48,276 nucleotides of DNA from G963677915 sp963677915 (lineage in GTDB: Bacteria; Bacillota; Clostridia; Lachnospirales; Vallitaleaceae), in assembly GCA_963677915.2 (NCBI GenBank), contig CAXXGE010000003.1, positions 1 to 48,276 of the forward strand, in the 5' to 3' direction. Below are positions 15,372 to 24,131 of the stretch, piece after piece. The first letter of the stretch is position 1. Each line of letters begins with the position of its first letter. A model generated the notes under the pieces. It ran no database searches. It worked only from the letters and a program-made list of their open reading frames with translations, and was not told the DNA's origin. The position numbers and the translations under genes were made by a program.

Positions 15372-16210
15372 AGCTTCTGATGCTGGCGCTCCTTCAGCTG
15401 CCGGGCATCGGCAGGAAGAAGAGCATCGAGATATTCAGGAAAATGTGCCTGATGGCAGAGGTGAAGCCTTCCATGCCTGCCTTGGACTACGACATCGACG
15501 ATGTCGACCGAGATGCCTGGATAGAGGTGCTGGAAAAGGCGCGTCATATCCTTGAACGTGCCGATCGGGCCGACATAAAGACGGTCGCCGCCCATACGGA
15601 TGCCTATCCGGACAGACTGTACAGGTTGAAGGACTATCCCGCCTTTCTGTTCCTGAAAGGTGACACGGAGCTGCTGAATAACGAGAGGAACATAGCTGTT
15701 ATCGGAACCAGGAATCCAGTAGGACAAAGCCTGTCAGCTGCCAGAAAGTTCACACGACAGGTGGTGGAGAATGGGTGGACCACGGTCAGTGGGCTGGCTG
15801 TAGGCATCGACACAGCAACCCATGAGGAAACACTGGTATGCGGCGGCAGGACGGTTGCTGTGCTGCCTTCCGGCATCCTGAACATCTATCCTATAGAAAA
15901 CAAGGCACTGTCCGACAGGATCGTTGCAAATGGGGGCCTGTTGGTCTCAGAGTATGCACCGGAATTACCTGCCGAGAGCTACAGATTCGTGGAAAGGGAC
16001 AGGATTCAGAGCGGATTGAGCGAAGGAATCATCGTCGTCGAAACAACAGCGAATGGCGGCACGATGCATGCCTCGAGGACAGGACATGAAATCGGTATTC
16101 CTCTTTATGTATATGGTAACCGTTTGGACGATATTAGATTCAGCGGCAACAAAGAATTGGTGGAAAAATTCGGAGCTGTGCCGGTGGATGAGACATGGAA
16201 AATCGAATAG
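15368..16210 (+). CDS. DprA/Smf-like SLOG-fold protein, divergent and short
   Basis: In this 280-residue protein the N-terminal helix-hairpin region LLQLPGIGRKKSIEIFRKM is followed by the DprA Rossmann fold: YPDRLYRLKDYPAFLFLKGD, IAVIGTRNPVGQ, TVSGLAVGIDTATHE, RTVAVLPSGILNIYPIENKAL, GLLVSEYAP, FVERDRIQSGLSEGIIVVET and NGGTMHASRTGHEIGIPLYV. Canonical DprA has a P-x-R-N-R block and SGSL; here these read ERDR and NGGT. It lacks the C-terminal winged helix. DprA loads RecA on incoming DNA in transformation; with these changes and the QW-repeat partner, the role may differ. Confidence 0.8.
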   Translation: MKLLMLALLQLPGIGRKKSIEIFRKMCLMAEVKPSMPALDYDIDDVDRDAWIEVLEKARHILERADRADIKTVAAHTDAYPDRLYRLKDYPAFLFLKGDTELLNNERNIAVIGTRNPVGQSLSAARKFTRQVVENGWTTVSGLAVGIDTATHEETLVCGGRTVAVLPSGILNIYPIENKALSDRIVANGGLLVSEYAPELPAESYRFVERDRIQSGLSEGIIVVETTANGGTMHASRTGHEIGIPLYVYGNRLDDIRFSGNKELVEKFGAVPVDETWKIE

Positions 16211-16230
16211 ACAGGACGCCATCAAGGTGA

Positions 16231-16255
16231 TATAATTAAATAGTAATGATTCTCA
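16231..16255 (+). promoter_or_regulatory. Possible -10 element with degenerate Fur-type box
   Basis: TATAAT (16231-16236) is followed by TAGTAATGATTCTCA (16241-16255), whose reverse complement TGAGAATCATTACTA matches the 7-1-7 Fur consensus at 12 of 15 positions. The layout copies that of 11181-11205. Confidence 0.4.
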
Positions 16256-16275
16256 AATAGAAAGGTGGTTATATT

Positions 16276-16694
16276 ATGTTATTTGTTCCCTATATCATGT
16301 TTGATGGCAATGCTGCTGAAGCGCTGTCCTTCTACAGCGAAATCCTCGGTGCTGAAAATCCACCTCAAATCATGCATTACAGTGATGCTGAAGGTATGGA
16401 AATCCCGCCGGAATATGAGGATAAAATCCTGCATGCGGAGCTGTCGTTTCCAGGAGGTATGATGTATATCAGTGATGCTTTCCCTGGTTCAAAAGTAAGC
16501 TACACCGACAGCATTTCTTTCAATCTTGGCCCCGACTCGGAAGAAACTTTGAGGGCGCTGTTTGACTCGCTTTCAGAAGGCGGTACGATCATTCAGCCGC
16601 TCAAGGAAAAGAATTCTGGGGTGCCATATTCGGATCAGTCAATGACAAGTTTGGGATTCACTGGAGTTTGAATTACCAGATTCCTCAGAAATAA
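16276..16694 (+). pseudogene. PhnB-like VOC/glyoxalase-fold protein with a C-terminal frameshift
   Basis: VPYIMFDGNAAEALSFYSEILGAE opens a PhnB-type VOC fold, followed by ILHAELSFPGGMMYISDAFPG and ISFNLGPDSEETLRALFDSL. After PLKEK the main frame drifts and stops at 16671. The adjacent frame gives the expected family ending FWGAIFGSVNDKFGIHWSLN and stops at 16694. A one-base insertion near 16611 explains this. The function in this family is usually unknown. The upstream region carries a degenerate Fur-type box. Confidence 0.75.
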
Positions 16695-16751
16695 ACGGCA
16701 CATTTCGAATCAAAAGGTGATTTTGTGAAAGTTGAAGCAACGGCCGAATAG

Positions 16752-17276
16752 TTAGTTTTCCTGCCCCTGGACTGTCCAGACGGGTTCGAGCCTTTTCTTC
16801 TCCATTTTCTTCTGCTGCTCCGCGATCAGGCCGGCGCCATGGCCCATGGGGCAGACGACGCACCAGCTGCGTGGCTTGAAAAACACGCCCATGAGGATGC
16901 CGATGGCGAAGGACATGCCCATGAAACGCAAAAGGGCGAAGGCCATCTTCTCGAATACGAAACCTGTGTGGATCATGGAAATGCTGAAAACAACCATCAT
17001 GAGCGCCAGCAGGATGCTCTTTGCCTTCCGGGTACTTATGAACTTGGGAAGGGGACGATTCAGGGACAGGCGCTCCATGAATTTGCCGAGGAAGGATCCT
17101 CTCGGGCAGTGCTTTGAACAGTGGATCTTGCCCTCGCCTCTAAGCGCATGGTAGATAGGCGCGCCCATGCAGACAAAGCCAAGGATGCCGAAACGGATGT
17201 CGATGAAACCGACTATGAAAAATGCGACGATGATGATCCAGGACCAGGTTTGGTGGGATCTAGTTTTTTTGATCAT
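16752..17276 (-). CDS. NapH/NosR-like 4Fe-4S membrane protein
   Basis: This 174-residue protein has four hydrophobic segments and two cysteine groups: IHCSKHCPRGSFLGKF at about 52 and WCVVCPMGHGAGLI at about 138. The CxxxCPRG and CxxCPMG pattern with flanking helices matches membrane 4Fe-4S proteins of the NapH/NosR type that pass electrons from the quinone pool. No partner oxidoreductase lies next to it. Starting ATG 17276 has AGGAG upstream. It is transcribed away from the OFA transporter gene. Confidence 0.7.
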   Translation of the reverse strand: MIKKTRSHQTWSWIIIVAFFIVGFIDIRFGILGFVCMGAPIYHALRGEGKIHCSKHCPRGSFLGKFMERLSLNRPLPKFISTRKAKSILLALMMVVFSISMIHTGFVFEKMAFALLRFMGMSFAIGILMGVFFKPRSWCVVCPMGHGAGLIAEQQKKMEKKRLEPVWTVQGQEN

Positions 17277-17289
17277 GATTTACTCCTAA

Positions 17290-17577
17290 TTACATGTTGT
17301 GTATTATGTATACAATATCTTTTTGATGCTTGAAACATAATATTACAATATTGCAATATAGTCAAGGGGTTTTTGTGAATTTTTTAATGCTGCATTTTTA
17401 TGCTTGATATCTATTATCATTTGTGGTATTCTATATGGGAATATATTTGGAAGATAATTGAATGGTGCAACCAGTCAAGTTATAAGCCAGAACTTCTATT
17501 TAAAACAAAGGGAGTGGTGCTTTTTTTGTTGCAGTAAAATACCATAATTATGCGGATGATTTTGAAGGAGCAATGAA
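17290..17577. other. AT-rich intergenic region without a gene
   Basis: This stretch separates the divergent NapH-like and OFA genes. It contains short palindromes such as TATTGCAATA and a run AAAGGGAGTGGTGCTTTTTTT, but no credible open frame. It should hold the promoters of both neighbours; I cannot define them firmly. Confidence 0.4.
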
Positions 17578-18750
17578 TTGGTAAGAAATATTGTATTGAG
17601 TATCTTTTTAATGATTATATATGGTTCAGTGTATTCCTGGGGAATATTTAGAATTCCAGTGGAAAACACTTTTGGAATCGGCGCTACTTTAAGTGGTATG
17701 CCGTATATGACTTTCCTTGTGGTTTATGCTGTAAGCATGCTTCTTGGAGGAAGATACATCGGAAAATACTCCTCTCGTCTTCTTCTGATTCTTGGCGGTA
17801 TTTTTATCAGTATTGGATGGGTGTTATCCTTTTTTGCAACTAACATATTCTTCCTGACATTTACATACGGAATACTGATTGGTTTTGGAGTTGGAATTTC
17901 CTACGGCATACCTATCCATATACTTGCACATGATTATCCCAATAGAAAAGGTCTGATTATCGGCATAGCATTATCGGGATTTGGATTATCACCACTCATC
18001 ACGGCGCCTTTGGGACATTGGTTTATTGCTAATTACGGATTGAAAGAAACATTCTTATATTATGGCCTTTTGTTTGGTATGATTATTGTTTCACTATCTA
18101 TGTTAATCAAAGTATCCTATGGGACCAAGCAGGAAGACTTGGATAAGAAACTTGAAGACAAGCACTCAAAGTCAATTTTTTCATATCAAAGTTTTCCTTT
18201 TTCTTATTCATGTTTTTTGATCGGGACCTTGATTGGTCTAACCATTATTGGCCTGACAAGTAAAGTAGGAAATGATGTATTCGGATTATCTTCACAAACC
18301 ATTGCTGGTTTTATGATCGTTTTTGCTCTTTTTAACGGCGCTGGCAGACCTCTTTTTGGATGGGTTACAGAAAAATTCGGTTCCGGATTTGCAATGAGAA
18401 CATCCTATTTACTTGTTGTTATTGCTTCTTTCACCATGCTTTTCGCTAACAAGAATATGCTATACTTATATGTAGTCGTCTTTTCCATTTTGTGGTTAAA
18501 TCTTGGTGCTTGGTTATCCATTGCCCCAATAATGACGATGCAATTATACGGAATGCGATCATATAGTAAGAACTATGGCATTATGTTTACAGCATATGGA
18601 TTAGGAGCACTTATAGGTGTTGTTAGCACGGGATTGGTCATCGATGTACTGGACGATTATAATCTTATTTTCGTTCTAATAATTGCCTTATCATTAATTG
18701 GGGTATTTCTTAGCAGAAAAGTAAGTGCTGCCGATATTGAGCCGTACTAG
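17578..18750 (+). CDS. OFA-family MFS transporter (oxalate/formate antiporter-like)
   Basis: This 390-residue protein has 12 predicted helices. Family traits are SVYSWGIFRIPVENTFG in helix 1, GFGVGISYGIPIHILAHDYPNRKGLIIGIALSGFG around helices 4-5, and FNGAGRPLFGWVTEKFG in the middle loop. OFA transporters carry oxalate, formate or other small monocarboxylates. The start is a TTG 8 bases after AAGGAGC. The preceding 300 bases are AT-rich and hold no gene. It is followed by DUF2294 and the DUF4914 relic at short spacing, so these three probably formed one operon. Confidence 0.8.
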   Translation: MVRNIVLSIFLMIIYGSVYSWGIFRIPVENTFGIGATLSGMPYMTFLVVYAVSMLLGGRYIGKYSSRLLLILGGIFISIGWVLSFFATNIFFLTFTYGILIGFGVGISYGIPIHILAHDYPNRKGLIIGIALSGFGLSPLITAPLGHWFIANYGLKETFLYYGLLFGMIIVSLSMLIKVSYGTKQEDLDKKLEDKHSKSIFSYQSFPFSYSCFLIGTLIGLTIIGLTSKVGNDVFGLSSQTIAGFMIVFALFNGAGRPLFGWVTEKFGSGFAMRTSYLLVVIASFTMLFANKNMLYLYVVVFSILWLNLGAWLSIAPIMTMQLYGMRSYSKNYGIMFTAYGLGALIGVVSTGLVIDVLDDYNLIFVLIIALSLIGVFLSRKVSAADIEPY

Positions 18751-18762
18751 TATCAAGGAGGA

Positions 18763-19128
18763 ATGAACGTGACAAAAGGGCAAATTGAAGCGAGAATAAG
18801 TGAAGGTGTCAGCAAATTTGAAGTCGAGTACATGGGAAGAGGTCCCCAAAAGATTAAGACAATAGTTGTTGGAGATCTTGTAATCATTCGTCTTCTAGGA
18901 TTTTTAAGTCAAGCAGAACAGCATATCGTAGAAGAGAACCAAGGTGTAGAGCTGTTAAAAAAAATGAGAACTATGCTATTCGAAAGAAACTTGAATCACT
19001 TTCATGAGGTTATTCAAGAAGTATTACCGTATAAGATCTTATCAACGCATTCAGATGTAAGCACACAGACTGGTGAGAAAATGATTATCATAACTTTTGA
19101 CCAGAATATTGAGAACATTATTGAATGA
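18763..19128 (+). CDS. DUF2294 family protein
   Basis: This 121-residue protein has the family pattern KGQIEARISEGVSKFEVEYMGRGP, then IKTIVVGDLVIIRLLGFLSQAE, and ends with LSTHSDVSTQTGEKMIIITFD. The family is widespread in Firmicutes and Deltaproteobacteria and has been linked only loosely to sodium-translocating or redox enzymes; no reaction is established. A GGAGG site precedes the ATG. It lies 12 bases after the OFA transporter. Confidence 0.85.
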   Translation: MNVTKGQIEARISEGVSKFEVEYMGRGPQKIKTIVVGDLVIIRLLGFLSQAEQHIVEENQGVELLKKMRTMLFERNLNHFHEVIQEVLPYKILSTHSDVSTQTGEKMIIITFDQNIENIIE

Positions 19129-19161
19129 ATTGCAAATATTACAACATACAGGAGGTTTACC

Positions 19162-21029
19162 ATGTTACGCCAGCTACAAAAATTCAGATTGAATACGGAA
19201 GTTGAAGAACTATTGAACACTTCAGCATCCGTTACAGTTCCTAAAAGCAGACAACATCTACTTGACATGGCAACCAACGATGGGGATGAAGTGTTTGATG
19301 TAGTGTATAACATCCCAAAACAAGGAGACGTTCCGGAAGCCACCGTTACCCTGTGTCAGAATGGTGTAGCCGTCAATTATTGCGATACGTACATGAGACG
19401 AAGAGATCCTGATTGTATGTATATAGGGGATTCAAAACCTACTGATAAGCAAAAGTTTGAGCTCCAGTATGATTTTGAATTTAGGGATATTAGAAACGAG
19501 GCCTTTCGGTGGTTAAAGCAGCAGGATTTGATTGCTATGCCGTTCATTTCGGGTGACGAAAGATATGGCGGTTATGATTCCCTGATTATATCTCCGAAGA
19601 ATGCAGGTTTCTTTGTTGCAGGACTAGCTGACTTGCAAGGTTTTATTCCCTTGGATGAGATTAAAGATGGTTTTTCACCAAAGGTGGTCATCTATGTAGC
19701 CCCAACATTCAGGCACACGCACTTTAACGGCAAGCAAGTTGTCGTACACAATCGATTGGAGGAAACACATGAAATTTTCTCCTTTAATCTATACCCTGGC
19801 CCAAGTGCTAAAAAAGGTATTTACGGTGCGCTTTTAACAATCGGTGAAAGAGAGAACTGGATTACAGCTCACGCTTCGTCTGTTAAGGCAATAACAAAGT
19901 CGGGAACTCAAATTTCGATTATGCATGAGGGCGCCAGCGGTGGAGGCAAATCTGAAATGCTTGAAGAAATACATCGTGACAATGATGGAAGAATATCGCT
20001 TGCGTTTGATGCAGAAAGCGGTGTAAAGTATGCATTGGATTTAGATGAAACCGCTACGTTGCATCCAATTTCCGATGATATGGCCTTGTGTCATCCTTCC
20101 TTTCAAAACAATAAGAAGCTTGTAATATCTGATGCTGAATCAGGGTGGTTTTTACGCTTCGATCATATCAAAGAATACGGAACTTCACCTGAACATGAAA
20201 GACTGACCATCCATCCTCCTGAACCATTGATATTCCTGAATATGCAAGGTTCACCTGGAGGAAGAATTCTGATTTGGGATCATACCTATGATGAACCCGG
20301 AAAAAGGTGTCCTATATCCTAGGGTTGTTAATGCCTCGCCGTTTTATGGAGAATGTCATTGACGAACCAGTTGAAATTGACGTGCGTTTCTTTTGGTGTC
20401 AGGATGCCGAGAGCAACGAAAGAGATGCCGACTTATGGCATTGCCGGAATGATGCATGTGCTTCCTCCTGCGATGGCCTGGATTTGGAGACTGGTTTCTC
20501 CTCGTGGCCATGCGAATCCAAGCATTGTTGATACGCAAGGGATGAGCAGTGAAGGTGTAGGATCATATTGGCCTTTTGCAACAGGATTGAAAATAACGCA
20601 TGCCAATCTGTTATTAGACCAAATTAGAAATACACCTGAAACCAGGTTTATCCTCATACCTAACCAACATATCGGCTCATACAAGGTAGGTTTTGTTGCT
20701 GAATGGCTGAGCCGCGAATACCTTGCACAAAAAGGCAACGCAAGCTTTGCAAAAGAAGAGCTTATCCCTTCAAGGTGCACAGCACTCGGGTATATCCTTG
20801 CGCAACTTTTCAATCAATGGTTTCAGTGTGCCTTCTGAACTGCTGCAAACCGGAACTGCAGGGTAGTTTGAATGTGGAAGGCTATGATCAAGGTGCTAAA
20901 ATTCTTACTGACTACTTTAAGCAAGAATTGAAGCAGTTTTTACAACCTGAATTGCATGAAACAGGTAAGAAGATAATCGAAGCATATTTAGATGATCAAC
21001 CGCTTCAAGTATTTGAAGACCTATTATAA
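19162..21029 (+). pseudogene. DUF4914 family protein (P-loop, PEPCK-like), frameshifted
   Basis: The first 380 residues are in one frame (19162-20322) and include the nucleotide-binding loop HEGASGGGKSEMLEEIHRD, HPISDDMALCHPSF and FLNMQGSPGGRILIWDHT. Then the frame breaks. LMPRRFMENVIDEPVEIDV is in the frame starting at 20307; FGVRMPRATKEMPTYGIAG to ALGYILAQL in that at 20353; and SLNVEGYDQGAKILTDYFK to the end in that at 20703. At least three indels are needed; the whole would be about 620 residues, the family norm. The kinase-like loop recalls PEP carboxykinase, but the reaction is unknown. An AGGAGG site precedes the ATG. Confidence 0.8.
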
Positions 21030-21046
21030 AACCAATTCATTAAGTC

Positions 21047-21154
21047 AATGAAGTGCTTCCTGCTGCCTAGAAGTACGGTGAACACCATATTGCAATTTAC
21101 GGACTCATTGCAGGTATGGCTGTCATGGCACTGAGTCTTCTTATGTTTGCTTAG
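21047..21154 (+). pseudogene. Relic of a second ZIP transporter C terminus
   Basis: The frame reads NEVLPAA, a TAG stop, then KYGEHHIAIYGLIAGMAVMA and LSLLMFA before a real stop. This matches the last 36 residues of the intact ZIP protein at 2442-3248, but many synonymous bases differ, so it is an old, separate paralogue and not a recent copy. Confidence 0.75.
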
Positions 21155-21185
21155 AAGGCATTTTGTGGTATAATTATGGTATGAT

Positions 21186-21276
21186 ATATCTGAAAAGGGC
21201 AAACACTGTGAAAACAGTGGACGCAAAGCTGCGGGCCTAAAGTCTTGACGACTATGGCAGCCGGGCCGCCAGAAAA
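21186..21276 (+). ncRNA. Cyclic di-GMP-I riboswitch (GEMM-I)
   Basis: Conserved blocks of the class are present in order: AAAGGGCAAAC, a CACTG/CAGTG hairpin with a GAAA-type loop, GGACGCAAAGC, GGGCCTAAAGTC, GACTATGGCAGCCGGG and CCGCC closing the base stem. The position equivalent to G20 of the Vc2 aptamer (21199) is G, which favours c-di-GMP over cGAMP. A terminator hairpin follows at 21301-21328, so control is probably by transcription termination. Confidence 0.9.
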
Positions 21277-21300
21277 GCTTACCACATATTGTGTAGTAGC

Positions 21301-21328
21301 TCTGCTTGGTGACCCAAGCAGATTTTTT
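21301..21328 (+). terminator. Riboswitch expression platform terminator
   Basis: TCTGCTTGG and CCAAGCAGA form a 9-bp stem with a TGAC loop, followed by six T. It sits between the c-di-GMP aptamer and the next start codon. Confidence 0.85.
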
Positions 21329-21368
21329 GTGCCTTCATTGCTTTCGCTATCAAGAGGAGGTTGTGGTT

Positions 21369-22472
21369 TTGGAGTGCAAGGCTGATTTTATTCATAACAA
21401 TGAGCGCGAAGAATTGCTACGGGAACATATGCAAAGGTATTTGCGTGATAATTCAGAAGATGCATTAGCAGGTATATATGAACTTTCGGGAGATCTCTTG
21501 GGATTTCAAATCTTACCAAATAATAACAAGAACGTAATCGAGATGAGTTCCGCTACCCTAATAAATGAGAACTTCAAATTATTTATGGGACTAATAAACG
21601 ATGCTGTTGAGAATCTTGATAGTCTTATTCAAAGTGTTGCCAGCGGTATGGCAGTAAAAACGATAGAACGAAAATTTGATGAAGTCGGTGAACTGAGAAA
21701 GTTGGCAGAACGTATCGACAAAGATGAAAATTCAACTAAAGAAGTTAGAGATTCTTTGTTTGGAATTGGAAATGAATTGAACGAGAAGCTAACTGAAATA
21801 CGATCAAATATTAAAAACAAGAAGAATACAAAAAATATTGAAGATACTGCTGAACCGTTTAATTGCGAGGAATGCAACCTTGAAGTGGAGATGGACGATA
21901 ATACAGAAATGGCTTCTGCAGATGAAAATGATGCGACAACTGAGGATGCAGCGGAGCTGGCAAATGATGAGGAATGCAACCTTGAATTAGAGATAGACGA
22001 CACTGATGAACTTGCTTCTGATGGAGAAGAAGAAATCCCTACTAATATTCTGCATCAAGACATGCGTGGCTATGATCCGCAATATATATCAATAATGGGT
22101 CATATGATTTGTGAGAATAGTTGGGCTGGTTTAATGTTGGGCATATACAAGCATTTTCATGAAAAAGGGCCACTAAAATTCGGCAGTTTTGCAGGGCGAT
22201 CCAATGCATCAGAGGAGAAAGCTGGATTTAAGGAAGAGGTTGATCCTGATTTTGCTGTTGAAAAAGATATCCTGAAAAAGCCAGGTAGGATAACGGACAG
22301 CTTATTCGTCGAATTGGATAAAAGCGAGAATGAGTTCAGGGATGATATTCTTACATTGTTAAAATATTATGACGTAGACGAAGAGGATATCAAGTTTCGA
22401 TTGAAAAAAAAGTGCCATCAAGATTCTATCGAGAATTCACTTTTAGCCGTCTGGTTGACACTCACTAGCTGA
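21369..22472 (+). CDS. Unknown acidic protein under c-di-GMP riboswitch control
   Basis: I do not recognise this 367-residue protein. Residues 1-165 are predicted helical, with charged repeats such as KTIERKFDEVGELRKLAERI. Residues about 170-230 are very acidic and contain two copies of a motif: CEECNLEVEMDDNTEMAS and DEECNLELEIDDTDELAS. The C-terminal part (SIMGHMICENSWAGLMLGIY and KHFHEKGPLKFGSFAGRS) looks globular. There is no signal peptide or membrane helix. I chose the TTG at 21369 because AGGAGG lies 8 bases before it and because longer starts would fall inside the terminator hairpin. The next gene follows after 20 bases. Confidence 0.7.
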   Translation: MECKADFIHNNEREELLREHMQRYLRDNSEDALAGIYELSGDLLGFQILPNNNKNVIEMSSATLINENFKLFMGLINDAVENLDSLIQSVASGMAVKTIERKFDEVGELRKLAERIDKDENSTKEVRDSLFGIGNELNEKLTEIRSNIKNKKNTKNIEDTAEPFNCEECNLEVEMDDNTEMASADENDATTEDAAELANDEECNLELEIDDTDELASDGEEEIPTNILHQDMRGYDPQYISIMGHMICENSWAGLMLGIYKHFHEKGPLKFGSFAGRSNASEEKAGFKEEVDPDFAVEKDILKKPGRITDSLFVELDKSENEFRDDILTLLKYYDVDEEDIKFRLKKKCHQDSIENSLLAVWLTLTS

Positions 22473-22492
22473 CAAGGAATAGGAGTTGTATT

Positions 22493-22762
22493 ATGGACAA
22501 CAGTATATTGATTGAACAGTCGAAGAGTAAGTCAAAGATCTATTGTGAATTGAAAAATAACTTTGAAGAATCCACTGAGATATATGATAAACTGCTTAAT
22601 GGGATTTCTTCTTACATGTCAATATGTGCTAAGAATATGTTGTTTCAAGATGTTGAGAGCTTGTTGAAAATATTAAAAGAACTTAACTGTGCGCATAATG
22701 ATATTCAAGAAGTTATTGAGTCCATTGAGACTTATAGTATCGAACAAGAAGTAGTTGTTTAA
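22493..22762 (+). CDS. Unknown small helical protein, second gene of the riboswitch operon
   Basis: This 89-residue protein looks all-helical, with heptad-like spacing (IYCELKNNFEESTEIYDKLL, then VESLLKILKELNCAHNDIQE). The size and helix pattern recall small export chaperones, but there is no sequence match that I recognise. It lies 20 bases after the riboswitch-controlled gene and is followed by a strong terminator at 22809, so the two form one c-di-GMP-responsive unit. Confidence 0.6.
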   Translation: MDNSILIEQSKSKSKIYCELKNNFEESTEIYDKLLNGISSYMSICAKNMLFQDVESLLKILKELNCAHNDIQEVIESIETYSIEQEVVV

Positions 22763-22808
22763 GCAACCGCAATGCGATATAGACTGGACAACACATGCTA
22801 TAATATTA

Positions 22809-22848
22809 AAAAGGCAAGGAAGCACTGAAGAGCTTCCTTGCCTTTTTT
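22809..22848 (+). terminator. Intrinsic terminator of the riboswitch operon
   Basis: AAGGCAAGGAAGC and GCTTCCTTGCCTT form a perfect 13-bp stem with an 8-base loop, followed by a T run. Confidence 0.9.
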
Positions 22849-22878
22849 GTATTCATTAAAACCAGGAGGTATGATATT

Positions 22879-22935
22879 ATGAGAGTAAAAGTAGCAGTGT
22901 ATCCATTCGTAAGGGGGAGTGGGAATGAAACGTAA
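22879..22935 (+). CDS. Possible 18-residue leader peptide or gene remnant
   Basis: AGGAGGT lies 8 bases before the ATG, and the frame MRVKVAVYPFVRGSGNET runs across the next gene's start, ending 8 bases inside it. It may couple translation to the acyltransferase gene or be the surviving start of a deleted gene. Confidence 0.25.
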   Translation: MRVKVAVYPFVRGSGNET

Positions 22936-24131
22936 TTACTATGCTGGTATCGATGTTTTACGTGGACTTGGCATATTTGTTGTGCTCATTCTGCATACGG
23001 CTTTTTATTCGTTTGACGGGATATTTGAACTGGACTTGTCGAACCCGCCGATCATTATAACCATAATAGGTTTGCTGCTGATGTTCGCTGGACTCTTTGC
23101 CATGATCAGCGGTTTTTCCCATGGGATACAGATTTTGAAGCGCCTGGATGACAAGATGCGTATGAGATCCATTATGGCACATTTAGGGACTGTATCCCTT
23201 TTCCTGATTGTGTTGGGAACCATTCAGAAGACGCTGATCGGATCGGGCCATATCCAGTTCGACACAAAGAGTTTCGACAATACAGTGCTTGTAGAGCTGA
23301 TCAGATCGGGTGTATTCAAGCTGCCTGATTTGAATCGGATTCTATATATCAACAGTCTGACCATGATGGGCCTTAATGTACTGCTTTTGGGGCTGGTTTT
23401 CAGGTTGCTGTATTCACCAAAACATAAGACTCGTATTGCACCAATTCTGTATTTTTTAGGGATTGCATATTTTTTTATTTCACTGCTGAGGATTCCCCTC
23501 TATGATATCTTTATAGACGCTTTGGATAAGGGCAACTATCCGGTGGTTCTACTGCTGGATCTGTTCGTTAACAAGAACAATCCGATTCTACCATACTTTT
23601 CCTTTGCCCTGTTTGGAGCTTGGATGGCGGCTCTCTGTTATTTCGAGGTAAAAAGAAAGGAAAGGATTCATCTTAGCCAATGGATTCATTTTTCTCATGA
23701 CTGGCGGATACCTGTATGTGAATCTGCCGGACACAATGCTGGAAAGGGCCATCGATCTGAAATGGTTTTCGATCATGGGCGCTCAGATAGGCTTGTTCAT
23801 GCTGATGCTGCTGGTTGTGCTTGAGTGGAAAGAGGCCGGACGCGGTATCAGGAAATTCCTTTCAAGATTCGGGGTAGCCGGTCTGACGGTTTATTTGGCG
23901 GAAGCTTCCATGAACTCCATAGTTATCGTCGTCGTCAAAAAGCTGATTCCCGGCTTCTATTTCACGTTATATACTTCCTTGATCTATGGCATCATCACTG
24001 CCGTAGCCTATGGCTTCCTGCTGATGTGGTGGGAGAGGCATAACTACAAGTATGGCATTGAATATTTGTATATCCACCTTTTCAAAAAAATAAAAAGTGC
24101 GAAAGAAAGCAAGATGGGATTGGACCGATGA
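22925..24131 (+). pseudogene. Acyltransferase-like multi-pass membrane protein, frameshifted
   Basis: The N-terminal part reads RNYYAGIDVLRGLGIFVVLI, the start typical of DUF418/HGSNAT/acyltransferase-3-type membrane enzymes, followed by at least nine helices. Near 23690 the frame shifts by one base: SQWIHF runs out in the first frame, and MTGGYLYVNLPDTMLERAID continues in the second, ending at 24131 with helices and a basic tail. Restored, the protein would have about 400 residues. Its likely job is to transfer an acyl group at the membrane; the acceptor is unknown. The stop overlaps the next start by 4 bases, which links it to the adenylate-forming enzyme. Confidence 0.7.

Noticed and set aside
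21047..21154. TAG recoding, because this relic and the deaminase relic (3364-3590) both show TAG where Glu is expected
   Set aside because: Both are truncated fragments with other damage. Intact genes in the window use TAG as a normal stop, for example at 18750, and no suppressor tRNA is seen.
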